Positions 44,418-54,342 are shown, numbered from the stretch's first letter. The stretch is DNA of 64,000 bases from Bradyrhizobium sp. 139 (GCF_023074175.1 NZ_JADPKS010000045.1:106166-170165); one strand, 5' to 3'. Made by a program: numbers and translations. The notes: generated from the letters alone by a model not told the origin.

Positions 44418-44774
44418 CAGTCCAGCAGTCCCGCCACGGGAGGCAAAGCCCTCCCCGCGGGCTTAGTGACCACCGATTGGGTGGTTTTTGGGGCACGGAG
44501 GCGGCCCCTGCGCAGGACCAGCATCCGGCCGGAGGCACCGAGGGCGCGGCAGCAGCCTCTGAACAGCCTTGCCCTCCTCGCCCGACGGCCGCCTTGTTAT
44601 CCTCCTGCCTGATCATCGCGCCGCGGTGCATCAGCTTCGCGCCGTGTTTTCGCGGCGCCGCGGCCCGGTCCCGGCAGTACGCGTGTTCATCGAGTTTGTC
44701 GCTGCAGAGCTGTCCGCACTGGCCGCAAAGACGAGAAGCTTTTGTCGAGAGATCAGTGCAGCTGCTGCCCCAAG
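44418..44774. other. 357-base gap with a terminator-like hairpin
   Basis: The gap lies between the minus-strand MarR gene and the LysM hydrolase. It contains ACCACC-N5-GGTGGT followed by TTTT (44469-44488, plus strand), a weak intrinsic terminator by shape, though no plus-strand gene ends there. The plus-strand open frame across it has the composition of an antisense shadow. Nothing else was seen. Confidence 0.35.
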
Positions 44775-45239
44775 CTAAAGCGGCAGAATCCGGTTCAGCA
44801 AATCAAGCAAGGTGCGCTGCTCGGCCTCGCTGAGCGGAACGAGCATCTTCTTGTTGTACGGCTCCGTCAGCCTTGCTGCCTCGTGGATGAGCTTTGCGCC
44901 CTTTGGCGTGAGCATGAGCTCGACGGCGCGGCGATCCGACTTCGAGCGGTTGCGTTTGATGAAGCCCGACGACTCGAGCTCGTTCAGGATCTTGATCAGG
45001 TTGGGCAGGCGCAACCGGAGCAGGCTTGCAAGGCTGCTCGGCGGAACGCCGGGATTGTCGCGGATGACGGCGAAGATCGCATAGGTCGCGGGCGTCACGC
45101 CCAATGCGGCGAACTCTTCGTAAAAGCCCTCGAAGAATTTCAGCTGCGCAAGCCGCAACATGAAACCCGGCGTGCGCTGGAGCGCCCGTAAATTCAACGA
45201 TTTATCCGGCTGCTGACCGGACTTCCCTGCGGGTCTCAC
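44775..45239 (-). CDS. MarR family transcriptional regulator
   Basis: This 154-residue winged-helix protein has the MarR recognition region PPSSLASLLRLRLPNLIKIL followed by ELESSGFIKR and the wing SKSDRRAVELMLTPKGAKLI. The GTG start at 45239 has GAGGATC upstream. It is divergent from the substrate-binding protein and P450 genes, with a near-perfect AT-rich inverted repeat at 45298-45318 between them. MarR proteins in this setting usually respond to aromatic acids, so repression of the uptake/P450 unit is likely. Confidence 0.9.
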   Translation of the reverse strand: MRPAGKSGQQPDKSLNLRALQRTPGFMLRLAQLKFFEGFYEEFAALGVTPATYAIFAVIRDNPGVPPSSLASLLRLRLPNLIKILNELESSGFIKRNRSKSDRRAVELMLTPKGAKLIHEAARLTEPYNKKMLVPLSEAEQRTLLDLLNRILPL

Positions 45240-45297
45240 GGGTTCATGATCCTCAAACCGCGGCGGCCAAACGTCCGCCGAATTGACTCTCCCGAAA

Positions 45298-45318
45298 ATA
45301 GATATAAAATATAACTAT
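45298..45318. promoter_or_regulatory. AT-rich inverted repeat, likely MarR operator
   Basis: ATAGATATA-AAA-TATAACTAT is a 9-3-9 inverted repeat with one mismatch, and one further base pair extends it on each side. It lies between the divergent marR and substrate-binding protein genes, about 39 bases before the plus-strand start codon. Confidence 0.7.
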
Positions 45319-45356
45319 TATTCAGCGGCAGCAAGACCGCTTATGGGAGGGAGACT

Positions 45357-46565
45357 ATGAACAGCAAATTCCTGCATAAATTGTGCATTTTGTCCGCAAT
45401 GCTGTCCGCGGCGCCGGCATTCGCCCAGGACGTGGTAAAGATCGGCATCTTGAACGACCAGTCGGGTCCGTTCGCGAGCTATCAGGGCATCGGCTCCGTC
45501 GTTGCTGCCAAGATGGCCGTTGAGGATTTCGGCGGAAAGGTCGCCGGCAAGCCCGTCGAGGTCGTTGCGGCGGATCACCAGAACAAGACGGATATCGGGA
45601 TCGGCATCGCGCGGCGCTGGTACGAGAACGACGGCGTCGATGCGATCTTCGACATTCCGAACTCGTCGATCGCGCTTGCGGTGGCCGGCATGAGCGCCGA
45701 GAAGAACAAGGTCTTCGTCGGATCGGGCGCTGGCACGGTGCTGCTGACCGGCGAAAAATGCACGCCGAACACCGTGCACTGGACCTACGACACTTATGCC
45801 TACGGGCGCGGCCTCGGCAAGGCGATCGTCCAGCAGGGCGGCAAGAAGTGGTTCTTCATCACCGCCGATTACGCCTTCGGTCACGATCTGGAGAAACAGG
45901 CGGCGGAGGCCGTCAAGGCATCCGGCGGCGAGGTGCTCGGCAGTGTCCGGCATCCGCTGGGAACGGCCGATTACGCCTCGTTCCTGCTCCAGGCGCAGGC
46001 GTCGGGTGCGAACGTCGTCGGCTTCGCCAATGCCGGTGACGATACCATCACGTCGATGAAGCAGGCCGCCGAGTTCGGTCTGACCAAGGACCACAAGCTG
46101 GTCGGATTGATCCTGGGCATGAACGGCCTTCCCGCGCTCGGGCTGAAGTTTGCGCAGGGCGCGCAGATCATGAACCCGTTTTACTGGGACCTGAACGACG
46201 GCACGCGCGCTTTCGCCAAGCGGTTCGCCGAGCGCATTCCGTCGAAGGCTTATCCAAACGACATGCAGGCCGGAGTCTATGCCTCGGTCATTCACTATCT
46301 CAAGGCGGTCGACAAGCTCGGCGGCGCCAAGGACGGCAAGGCCGTGGTCGCCGCGATGAAGGAAATGTCCACCGACGATGCGCTGTTCGGCAAAGGCTAT
46401 ATCCGCAAGGACGGACGCAAGATCCACCCGCTCTACCTCTTACAGGTGAAGGCCCCCGAGGAGTCGAATTCGACCTGGGATCTGCTGAAGGTCGTCGCCA
46501 CGATCAAGGGCGAGGATGCGTTCCGCTCCGAGAGCGAAGGCCAGTGCCCGCTGACCAAGCAATAG
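45357..46565 (+). CDS. ABC transporter substrate-binding protein, LivK/aromatic-acid type
   Basis: This 402-residue protein has a signal peptide (CILSAMLSAAPAFAQ) and the type I periplasmic-binding fold of the Leu/Ile/Val group: VKIGILNDQSGPFASYQG, and later WFFITADYAFGHDLEKQAAE. This branch includes binding proteins for aromatic acids in Rhodopseudomonas palustris. GGGAGGGAGACT precedes the ATG. No permease or ATPase genes are adjacent, so it must use a transporter encoded elsewhere or act as a sensor or scavenger. It is followed after 16 bases by the CYP199-like P450 and controlled by the divergent MarR. Confidence 0.9.
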   Translation: MNSKFLHKLCILSAMLSAAPAFAQDVVKIGILNDQSGPFASYQGIGSVVAAKMAVEDFGGKVAGKPVEVVAADHQNKTDIGIGIARRWYENDGVDAIFDIPNSSIALAVAGMSAEKNKVFVGSGAGTVLLTGEKCTPNTVHWTYDTYAYGRGLGKAIVQQGGKKWFFITADYAFGHDLEKQAAEAVKASGGEVLGSVRHPLGTADYASFLLQAQASGANVVGFANAGDDTITSMKQAAEFGLTKDHKLVGLILGMNGLPALGLKFAQGAQIMNPFYWDLNDGTRAFAKRFAERIPSKAYPNDMQAGVYASVIHYLKAVDKLGGAKDGKAVVAAMKEMSTDDALFGKGYIRKDGRKIHPLYLLQVKAPEESNSTWDLLKVVATIKGEDAFRSESEGQCPLTKQ

Positions 46566-46581
46566 CCGACGGGAGCTGACC

Positions 46582-47760
46582 ATGAGCGGCATTGCATCCA
46601 GTCCGGCCGACCCGTTTGCGCCTGACTTCCTGATGGACCCCTACCCTGCTTATGAGGCGCTGCGCGCGCTCGGGCCTGCGTTCGCATTGGAGCGCTACGG
46701 CGTGTGGGCGATGGCGGGCCATGCCGAAGTCGAGCCGGCCCTGAAGGACTGGAAGACGTTCATCAGCGGCGAGGGTGTCGGGCTCCACGGCATGAACCCG
46801 GCCTTGCCAAAGCCGCTGACGCTCCAGATCGATCCTCCCGACCACGACAAGGGCCGCCGCGTCCTCGGCCGCACGCTGTCCCCGGGCGTCGCACGGCGAC
46901 TGCGCGAAACGTTTCAGCAGGAGGCGGAGAAGAAGGTCTCGGAGCTGATCGACAGAGGCACGTTCGATGCCGTGACCGATCTTGCCGAAGCCTACCCGAT
47001 GAAGGTCTTTCCGGATGCGATCGGCATCCGGCCCGATGGCCGCGAGAAGCTGCTGGCCTGGAGCACGTTCGTGTTCGACAGCTTTGGCCCGGAGAACGAG
47101 ATGCTGGCGGCTTCACGGAAGGAAGGTCTCGCCGCTCAAAGCTGGATCATGGAATGTTGTGCGCGAGATGCGTTGCGACCTGACGGGCTCGGCATGATGA
47201 TTTACCAGGCTGCCGACGACGGCGAGATCAGCGAGCACGAAGCAACCCATCTGGTGCGGCCGTTCCTCACTGCCGGGATCGACACCACCGTCAACGGCAT
47301 CGGCAACACCCTGCTCGCGCTCGCCACGCATCCGGACGAATACCGCAAGCTGCACCACAAGCCGGAGCTGGCGCGCAACACTTTCGAGGAAGGCCTGCGC
47401 TACGATTCCCCGGTGCAGACGTTCTTTCGCACCACCTCGCGCGACGTCGAGATCGGCGGCGGCGTGATCCCGGCGCACCGCAAGGTGCTGCTGTTCATGG
47501 CCTCCGCCAATCGCGATCCGGCGCGGTGGGACAGACCCGATCGCTTCGACGTCGAGCGGCTCGCGACCGGCCATGTCGGCTTCGGCGCCGGCATTCACGC
47601 CTGTGTCGGCCAGATGATCGCACGTCTCGAAGGCGAATTGATCTTCAGCGAGCTCGCAAGGCGCGTGAAGACCATCGAGCTCACAGCGGAGCCCCGGCGC
47701 AAGCTCAACAATTCCCTGCGCGGGCTGGAGAGCATGCCGGTGCGGGTGGCGGCTGCCTAG
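46582..47760 (+). CDS. Cytochrome P450, CYP199-like (para-substituted benzoate type)
   Basis: This 392-residue P450 has the I-helix segment TAGIDTTVNG, the ExxR in EEGLRYDSPVQTFFRTT and the haem loop FGAGIHACVG (Cys341). The phrases SPVQTFFRTT, GHVGFG and LNNSLRGLESMP closely match CYP199A enzymes of R. palustris, which demethylate 4-methoxybenzoate and related para-substituted benzoates. The ATG at 46582 follows GGGAGCTGACC. It is co-transcribed with the binding protein. Its electron partners (a ferredoxin and reductase) are not in the window. The substrate call is by resemblance. Confidence 0.92.
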   Translation: MSGIASSPADPFAPDFLMDPYPAYEALRALGPAFALERYGVWAMAGHAEVEPALKDWKTFISGEGVGLHGMNPALPKPLTLQIDPPDHDKGRRVLGRTLSPGVARRLRETFQQEAEKKVSELIDRGTFDAVTDLAEAYPMKVFPDAIGIRPDGREKLLAWSTFVFDSFGPENEMLAASRKEGLAAQSWIMECCARDALRPDGLGMMIYQAADDGEISEHEATHLVRPFLTAGIDTTVNGIGNTLLALATHPDEYRKLHHKPELARNTFEEGLRYDSPVQTFFRTTSRDVEIGGGVIPAHRKVLLFMASANRDPARWDRPDRFDVERLATGHVGFGAGIHACVGQMIARLEGELIFSELARRVKTIELTAEPRRKLNNSLRGLESMPVRVAAA

Positions 47761-48476
47761 TTCCTTGCCGGCGCCGTGGCGGCCGCCGAGCGCGCCTGAC
47801 GCGGCGCGCCGGGTTCGGCGACCGGAGCAGCCGGTGCGCGCGAGCGCATGATGGCGGCGTCGATCTCGGCGATGACGCGGCGCTGGATCGCCTCGTTCTT
47901 GTCGATCGAGATGTGGCCGACGCCCGTGCCGCGGACGTCGACATTGTCGAGCTTGCCGCGCAGGCCAGTCGCGGCCCGCACCGGCTCACCGGGACCGTCG
48001 CCGATATAGATGTTGATGTAGCGTTCGGCGCCGGTCGACAGCTTGGTCTTGAAGACGGAATCGAGGCCGATCGCGAGCTTCACGGGAACGCCGAGCTGGT
48101 TGAGCTTGGCGATCATATCCGGCAGCGCGGTCGCGCCCGAGGAGTGGCCGACCAGAACAATGGTCTTGATGCGGCCGGCCCTGTAGGCGGTCGCCGCTTC
48201 ATCCGCGAGCGAGGACCAGGACACGAAGTTGGCGACGGTCACCGGGATGCCCTGGGCCTGGAGCCGGGCGCCGATCGTATCAAGCCCGAGCGAGAAGATG
48301 TTGAGCACGCCGCGGAGCAGGTAGACATGCGTGGTCGCGGCCGCGGCCTGGCTTGGCGCCGCTCTGGCGATGGTCGGGTTGATGGCAACAGCTGACAGCA
48401 GGAGCAGGCAGATCGCCCACACGCGGATGGCGGACAACCGGCTGGCGCCGGCGGTGTGACGACCGTTCGGTCTCAT
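47757..48476 (-). CDS. Periplasmic alpha/beta hydrolase (paralogue without LysM)
   Basis: This 239-residue protein has a signal peptide (AICLLLLSAVAINPTIARAA) and an alpha/beta hydrolase core with the elbow VLVGHSSGATAL. The core aligns by eye with the protein at 43476-44417: both have VYLLRG/IYLFRG, then IFSLGLD/IFSTGMD and a matching tail before HISI/HINI. A Pro/Ala/Arg-rich C-terminus replaces the LysM domain. The ATG follows CAGGGAAAAGATCG. Its stop and the P450 stop share a CTAG, so the two genes are convergent and overlap by four bases. Confidence 0.8.
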   Translation of the reverse strand: MRPNGRHTAGASRLSAIRVWAICLLLLSAVAINPTIARAAPSQAAAATTHVYLLRGVLNIFSLGLDTIGARLQAQGIPVTVANFVSWSSLADEAATAYRAGRIKTIVLVGHSSGATALPDMIAKLNQLGVPVKLAIGLDSVFKTKLSTGAERYINIYIGDGPGEPVRAATGLRGKLDNVDVRGTGVGHISIDKNEAIQRRVIAEIDAAIMRSRAPAAPVAEPGAPRQARSAAATAPARN

Positions 48477-48764
48477 CGATCTTTTCCCTGAGGATAATAC
48501 GCTTTGCGATTGAGCGGAATCGTAGCCACGGCGTGCTCACAGACGCAACCAAGAGGCGCGTGAGCGGCAATCTTAGCCGCGGCCCGTGACCATCGCGCAA
48601 CACTTGCCCGAAACCTGCCACCAAAGGGCCCGTTTTGAGACCATTTTTCTCCAGCCAATTGCGGCCGGGCAAGAGCATTCCTATTTCAGGGCTCCGCTGA
48701 CCGCCCTGCCGGGCCGGTTCCAGCCTTCCCTCCCCAGTATTTGCCCCTCAGATTTGCGGCCATC

Positions 48765-49684
<920 letters not shown>

Positions 49685-49688
<4 letters not shown>

Positions 49689-50446
49689 ACTACCGCGCTG
49701 TCCGTGCCATCTATCTGTTCGAAATGGCGCGCACCTGGCGCACGCTGCTGCAAAGCATCGTCTCGCCTGTGGTCTCGACCTCGCTCTATTTCGTGGTGTT
49801 CGGCGCTGCAATCGGCTCGCGCATCAGCCAGGTCGAGGGTGTCAGCTACGGCACCTTCATCGTGCCGGGCCTGATCATGCTGTCGGTGCTGACGCAGAGC
49901 ATCGCCAACGCCTCGTTCGGCATCTACTTCCCGAAATTCACCGGCACGATCTACGAAATCCTGTCGGCGCCGATCTCCTCTTTCGAGATCGTGCTCGGCT
50001 ATGTCGGCGCCGCCGCGACCAAGTCGATCATTCTGGGCCTTATCATTCTGGCAACGGCCGGTCTCTTTGTGCCACTGCACATCCACCATCCTATCTGGAT
50101 GCTGACCTTCCTGATGTTGACGGCGGTAACATTCAGCCTGTTCGGCTTCGTCATCGGGATCTGGGCCGACGGGTTCGAAAAGCTTCAGATGATCCCGATG
50201 CTGGTGGTGACGCCGCTGACCTTCCTCGGCGGCAGCTTCTATTCCATCGACATGCTGCCACCCACCTGGCGCACGGTGGCGCTGCTCAACCCGGTCGTCT
50301 ATCTGATCTCGGGCTTCCGCTGGAGCTTCTACGAAATCGCGGATGTCAGCGTCGCCGTCAGCATCGGCATGACGCTGGCGTTCCTGGTGATCTGCCTGAT
50401 CGTGATCTGGTGGATTTTCCGCACGGGCTATCGGCTGAAGAACTGA
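49685..50446 (+). CDS. ABC-2 type transporter permease (YadH-like)
   Basis: This 253-residue permease has six membrane helices, with the family phrases [38 protein letters not shown] and, near the end, [20 protein letters not shown]. It overlaps the ATPase gene by four bases (ATGA), so the two are co-translated. E. coli YadGH is the closest described relative by build; its cargo is not established. The following repeat at 50455-50557 separates it from a convergent gene. Confidence 0.91.
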
Positions 50447-50454
50447 CCCTCGCC

Positions 50455-50557
50455 GTCATTCCGGGGCGCGCGTAGCGCGAGCCCGGAATCCATCGGACGG
50501 CAGAGCTGGTGGATGAATGGATTCCGGGTTCGCGACTTCGTCGCGCCCCGGAATGAC
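50455..50557. repeat. Palindromic intergenic repeat, GTCATTCCGGG family, long copy
   Basis: The 103-base element is bounded by GTCATTCCGGGGCGCG and the matching CGCGCCCCGGAATGAC, with an inner GGAATCCAT/ATGGATTCC pair. It fills the convergent gap between the ABC permease and the small Gly-rich gene. A shorter relative is at 60725-60764. Confidence 0.85.
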
Positions 50558-50558
50558 A

Positions 50559-50882
50559 TCACCGATAGCAGTGGAAGCGGTTGTAGCCGTCATAGTAACC
50601 GCGGCAGCGGCGGTGACCACGGTGGGGAATGCCGAGCACACCTTCGACTGCACCGACGGCGCCGCCGACGCCAGCACCAACGACACCTCCAACCGCGCCG
50701 CCCACGGGGCCGGCGATCCGGTTGCCTTCATAGGAGCCTTCCTGGGCGCCGCGCACGATGCCCTGAGCGTGGCCGGCTTGCGGCAGCGACAACAGCGCGA
50801 GCAGGATGGCGGCGGCTGCGAACAGCAGGCGGACGGGCAAACCGGCCGGCAATTGCGCGGCGGCGATACGGGCTTTGTTCAT
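50559..50882 (-). CDS. Small secreted glycine-rich protein (107 aa)
   Basis: The protein has a signal peptide (LLFAAAAILLALLSLPQAGHAQ). A Gly/Val-rich stretch (GGAVGGVVGAGVGGAVGAVEG) has spaced residues as in glycine-zipper segments, and the tail ends with CRGYYDGYNRFHCYR and carries two Cys. Such proteins are common small envelope proteins in Bradyrhizobium, with no known activity. The ATG at 50882 follows GGGATCGAAG; the open frame runs further upstream without support. Its stop lies two bases from a palindromic repeat. Confidence 0.7.
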   Translation of the reverse strand: MNKARIAAAQLPAGLPVRLLFAAAAILLALLSLPQAGHAQGIVRGAQEGSYEGNRIAGPVGGAVGGVVGAGVGGAVGAVEGVLGIPHRGHRRCRGYYDGYNRFHCYR

Positions 50883-51195
50883 CTTCGATCCCAAGGGAAG
50901 TAAAGGGGTAAAGGGCGGCCAAAGCCGCCTGTCGAGGGTGGCCACGATCAACGCCTGAAGCGGCCGAATGGTTGCGCCTTTGTGACGAATTGTCGGCGTT
51001 GTGAACGCGTGTCCACTCGCGAAAATGTCAGCGCCACCACGCGTGGCGCGGCACAAGGCGGCCTTGCTTACGCCGGGCATCACGTTAACGATGGGCGGGC
51101 AGGCCGCTGGAACGAAAGCCGGATGCAGGCATATTGCACGCCGGGGGACGGAGAGCCGCAGCGCCTAGCGTGGACAGGCCGGAGCCAGGATTCAA
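50883..51195. other. 313-base divergent intergenic region
   Basis: The region must hold the promoters of the small Gly-rich gene (-) and the L,D-transpeptidase gene (+). A 7-base hairpin GCGCCAC-N5-GTGGCGC lies at 51031-51049 without a T-tract. No further gene was seen. Confidence 0.4.
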
Positions 51196-51990
51196 ATGCG
51201 TTTCCAGATGCGTTCTTTTTTAATCGCTTTTTCCTCGTTGATGCTTTTGAGCGCGGGCACCGCGCAGGCCAAGGTCGAGATCACCATCGACAAGGACAAT
51301 CAGCAGATGACCGTCGCGGTCGACGGCGTGGCGCGCTATCATTGGCCGGTATCGACCGGCATTCCCTCGCGCGAAACACCGAACGGCGCATTCCGCACCT
51401 TCCGCATGGAAGAGGATCACTACTCCAAGGAATTCGACGACGCGCCGATGCCGCACGCGATCTTCTTCACCAAGGTCGGGCACGCCATCCACGGCACCGA
51501 TTCGGTCGGCCGGCTCGGCTCGCCCGCCTCGCATGGCTGCGTGCGGCTGTCGCGCCAGAATGCCACGACGCTCTACGCGCTGGTGCAACAGCAGGGCGTG
51601 CTCAACACCACGGTGACGCTGACCGGCTCGGCCCAGGTGGCGCTGGCCCGCAATCCGCGTGGCCGCAACCCCACAGCAGTGGCCCGCGCGCCGCAGCCTG
51701 CCGAAGAGCAGTACGCTACGTCAGGCGATCCCGTGAACCTGACACCGCCGACGCAGCCCGCCCGCCGCTACATGCCGCAGGACGACAACTACATCTATCC
51801 GGCTGACGGCAGCGACACCGGCGCGCGCTATCCCGCGCCGCGCACCAACCGCATCTACGGTACGCAGGTTTATCCGCCGCAGCCGCAGCCGCAGCCGTCC
51901 TACGACCAGGGCTATGGCCAGCAGGGCTATTACTATCAGCAGCAACAGCCCCGCCAGTATTATCAGCCGCGCGGCTATTACCAGAACTGA
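51196..51990 (+). CDS. L,D-transpeptidase (YkuD family)
   Basis: This 264-residue protein has a signal peptide (SFLIAFSSLMLLSAGTAQA) and a YkuD domain. The active-site motif is HGTDSVGRLGSPASHGCVRL, with His99, His113 and the catalytic Cys115. The C-terminal part is rich in Gln, Tyr and Pro. It forms 3-3 peptidoglycan cross-links or attaches proteins to the wall in the periplasm. It stands alone as a transcription unit near other envelope genes. An ATG four codons downstream is an alternative start. Confidence 0.92.
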   Translation: MRFQMRSFLIAFSSLMLLSAGTAQAKVEITIDKDNQQMTVAVDGVARYHWPVSTGIPSRETPNGAFRTFRMEEDHYSKEFDDAPMPHAIFFTKVGHAIHGTDSVGRLGSPASHGCVRLSRQNATTLYALVQQQGVLNTTVTLTGSAQVALARNPRGRNPTAVARAPQPAEEQYATSGDPVNLTPPTQPARRYMPQDDNYIYPADGSDTGARYPAPRTNRIYGTQVYPPQPQPQPSYDQGYGQQGYYYQQQQPRQYYQPRGYYQN

Positions 51991-52278
51991 CGCGACCTGA
52001 ACGCGGCGTTATCGCCCGCCCCTTCCGCTCTTACCACGCCAGGCCCTGAGGCCTGGCGGCTTCGGTCCCCTTTGCGCGATGCGCGAATCGAACGGATGCT
52101 GTGTTGGCAGTGGCCGACGCTGTCGACCGCGGGGAATTGCGTCAGTCTGTGCATCATTTGAGCAGCAAAACGACGCAGGAAAGCAACAGTCTCCAACCTT
52201 CAACGCTGCGGCGCTTCAGCCAAATTGACAACCTGGGGGTCGTCCGTATTGTCATTCCAATTGTTTCTGGGAAATGAC

Positions 52279-52533
52279 ATGACACGCGAGCAGATTTCGG
52301 ATTTCTGCATTACCGCTCTGGCCAACATCCTGCGAATCTCGAGGGATCGGGTCGACCCCGATACGAAATTCAACCGCCTCGGCCTCGATTCGGCGATGCT
52401 CGTCTACCTCATGATGGAACTTGAGGAGAAGCTCGACCTCGAACTGTCGACGGACGACTTTTACGATCATCCGACCGTCGAGGCGCTGTCGCGATTTCTC
52501 GCCGACAAGCGCGCCATTCCCTCCGCTGCCTGA
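52279..52533 (+). CDS. Acyl carrier protein linked to a fatty acyl-AMP ligase
   Basis: This 84-residue ACP has the phosphopantetheine motif FNRLGLDSAMLVYLMMELEE with Ser38 and an otherwise typical four-helix pattern. The ATG at 52279 has CTGGGAAATGAC upstream. It is followed after 26 bases by a fatty acyl-AMP ligase. Such ligases usually load fatty acids onto a dedicated ACP, so this one is the probable acceptor. It is a stand-alone discrete ACP, unlike AcpP in not being near fab genes. Confidence 0.92.
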   Translation: MTREQISDFCITALANILRISRDRVDPDTKFNRLGLDSAMLVYLMMELEEKLDLELSTDDFYDHPTVEALSRFLADKRAIPSAA

Positions 52534-52559
52534 GGGCGGCTGAAGCCGGCGCAACCCAA

Positions 52560-54260
52560 ATGGACACCTTCCGCTCGCTCGTCGCGCTCCTGGCCCGGCG
52601 CGCCGCGGACCAGGGCGACGATCGCGCCTATATCTTCGTCTCCGATCGCGGGGCGGAGGAAGCTGTCCTCAGCTTCCGCCAATTGCATGACGCGGCAACC
52701 GCGCTCGCCGCCCGCCTGGCAGCGACCGCGCGGCGTGGGGACCGCGCCATCCTGGTGTTTCCGCCCGGGCTCGAATTCGTGGTGGCGTTCTTCGGCTGCC
52801 TGATGGCCGGCATCATCGCCGTGCCGATGATGATGCCGCGGCGAAACAGCGCCCGCGATGCCAGCGCGGCAATCCAGGCCAATTGTACGCCGGCAGTGGC
52901 GCTGACCACTTCCGCCTTCGCTCTGCGCGGTGATTTGCAGGCGCGCTTTGCGCAGGAGGACATCCGCTGGATCGAGGTCGATCTGACCGCCGGTAGCGGC
53001 GCGATAGTCGATCTGCCCGAGCCGGCCCCGGACGACATCGCCTTCCTGCAATACACCTCCGGCTCGACGTCCGAACCCAAGGGCGTGATGGTGAGCCACG
53101 CCAACCTGCTCGCCAATCTCGAGATGATCCGCCTCGCGCTCGGCAACACCAGGCAATCGACCTACGTGAACTGGGTGCCGCTCTATCACGACATGGGGCT
53201 GATCCTGAACGCGCTGCAGACGCTCTATGTCGGGGCGACCTGCGTGCTGATGGCGCCGAACGCGTTCATGCAGCGGCCGCTCGGATGGCTGCGCGCGATC
53301 TCGCATTATCGCGCAGAAGTCGCGTGCGGTCCGAATTTCGGCTTCGATCTCTGCGTCAGCCGCTGCCGTTCCGACCAGTTGGACGGCATCGACCTGTCCT
53401 CGGTCAAAATCGCGCTCAACGGCGCCGAGCCGGTCCGAGCGGAAACCATCGAACGGTTCATCGCGACATTCGCAGCCCACGGCTTCGATCCGCGCGCGAT
53501 GTATCCGGCGTACGGCATGGCCGAGGCGACACTCCTGATTTCCGGCGGCAAGCGCGGTGACGGTCACGTCACGCGCAATGTCAGCCGCAAGGCACTCCAG
53601 GGGCATGTGGCGGAGGGGCCTTCCAATGCGGACGATACGCAGACAGTGGTCGGCTGCGGCCGCGCACTCGCCGGCGAGCAGATCGCGATCGTAGACCCGG
53701 AAAGCCGCAGGCGCCTGCCGGCCGACAGCGTCGGCGAGATCTGGGTCAGCGGCGCCCACATCGCTCGCGCCTATTGGCGCAATGAAGAGGCCACACGCGA
53801 TGGGCTCAACGCGGGGATCGCGGGCGAAGACGATCCATGGCTGCGCACCGGCGATCTCGGCTTCCTTGATGCCGACGGCGAATTGTTCGTCACCGGGCGG
53901 ATCAAGGACCTCATCATCATCCGCGGCATCAACCATTATCCGCAGGACATCGAGCGCACGGTGCAATCGCTCGACGGAGCCTTGCGCGAAAACTGCGGCG
54001 CGGTGTTCTCGGTACCGGACGAAAGCGGCGAGGAGACGCTGGTCATCGTTCAGGAGGTCGAGCGCACCGCGCGTCACACGATCGACGTTGCCGAGATCCA
54101 GGGCCGGATCCGAGAGGCCGTCGCAGACAGCCACGAGCTCTCGGCTCGCCACATCGCGCTGATCCGTCCCGGCGCGCTGCCGAAGACCACCAGCGGCAAG
54201 ACTCAGCGCAAGCTGGCGCGCAGGCTCTGGCTCGACGGCAGTTTCCAAGAGATAGCTTGA
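52560..54260 (+). CDS. Fatty acyl-AMP ligase (FAAL)
   Basis: This 566-residue member of the ANL superfamily has the A3 motif YTSGSTSEPKGVMVSH (165-180) and YGMAEATLLISGG. It also has TGDLGFLDADGELFVTGR and DLIIIRGINHYPQDIE. These last phrases fit the FAAL branch better than acyl-CoA synthetases. The C-terminal catalytic Lys is in TTSGKTQRKL (Lys547). FAALs activate a fatty acid as acyl-AMP and pass it to an ACP, here the one just upstream. The stop codon lies inside the first copy of a 14-base tandem repeat. It converges with the MBOAT/SGNH/desaturase unit. Confidence 0.93.
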   Translation: MDTFRSLVALLARRAADQGDDRAYIFVSDRGAEEAVLSFRQLHDAATALAARLAATARRGDRAILVFPPGLEFVVAFFGCLMAGIIAVPMMMPRRNSARDASAAIQANCTPAVALTTSAFALRGDLQARFAQEDIRWIEVDLTAGSGAIVDLPEPAPDDIAFLQYTSGSTSEPKGVMVSHANLLANLEMIRLALGNTRQSTYVNWVPLYHDMGLILNALQTLYVGATCVLMAPNAFMQRPLGWLRAISHYRAEVACGPNFGFDLCVSRCRSDQLDGIDLSSVKIALNGAEPVRAETIERFIATFAAHGFDPRAMYPAYGMAEATLLISGGKRGDGHVTRNVSRKALQGHVAEGPSNADDTQTVVGCGRALAGEQIAIVDPESRRRLPADSVGEIWVSGAHIARAYWRNEEATRDGLNAGIAGEDDPWLRTGDLGFLDADGELFVTGRIKDLIIIRGINHYPQDIERTVQSLDGALRENCGAVFSVPDESGEETLVIVQEVERTARHTIDVAEIQGRIREAVADSHELSARHIALIRPGALPKTTSGKTQRKLARRLWLDGSFQEIA

Positions 54261-54334
54261 ACCGGATAGCTTGAGCCGGATAGCTTGAGCCGGATAGCTT
54301 GAGCCGGATAGCTTGAGCCGGATAGCTTGAGCCG
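54251..54334. repeat. Six tandem copies of a 14-bp unit at the FAAL 3' end
   Basis: Copies of GATAGCTTGAGCCG start at 54251, 54265, 54279, 54293, 54307 and 54321. The first differs by one base (GAACCG) and includes the FAAL stop TGA at 54258. The array fills nearly the entire gap to the convergent SGNH-like gene, whose stop is at 54343. The repeat is not a multiple of three. Confidence 0.95.
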
Positions 54335-54342
54335 GACGCTGC

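Noticed and set aside
54251..54334. Tandem array as a possible CRISPR
   Set aside because: The units are only 14 bases long and directly adjoining, with no spacers, and there are no cas genes.
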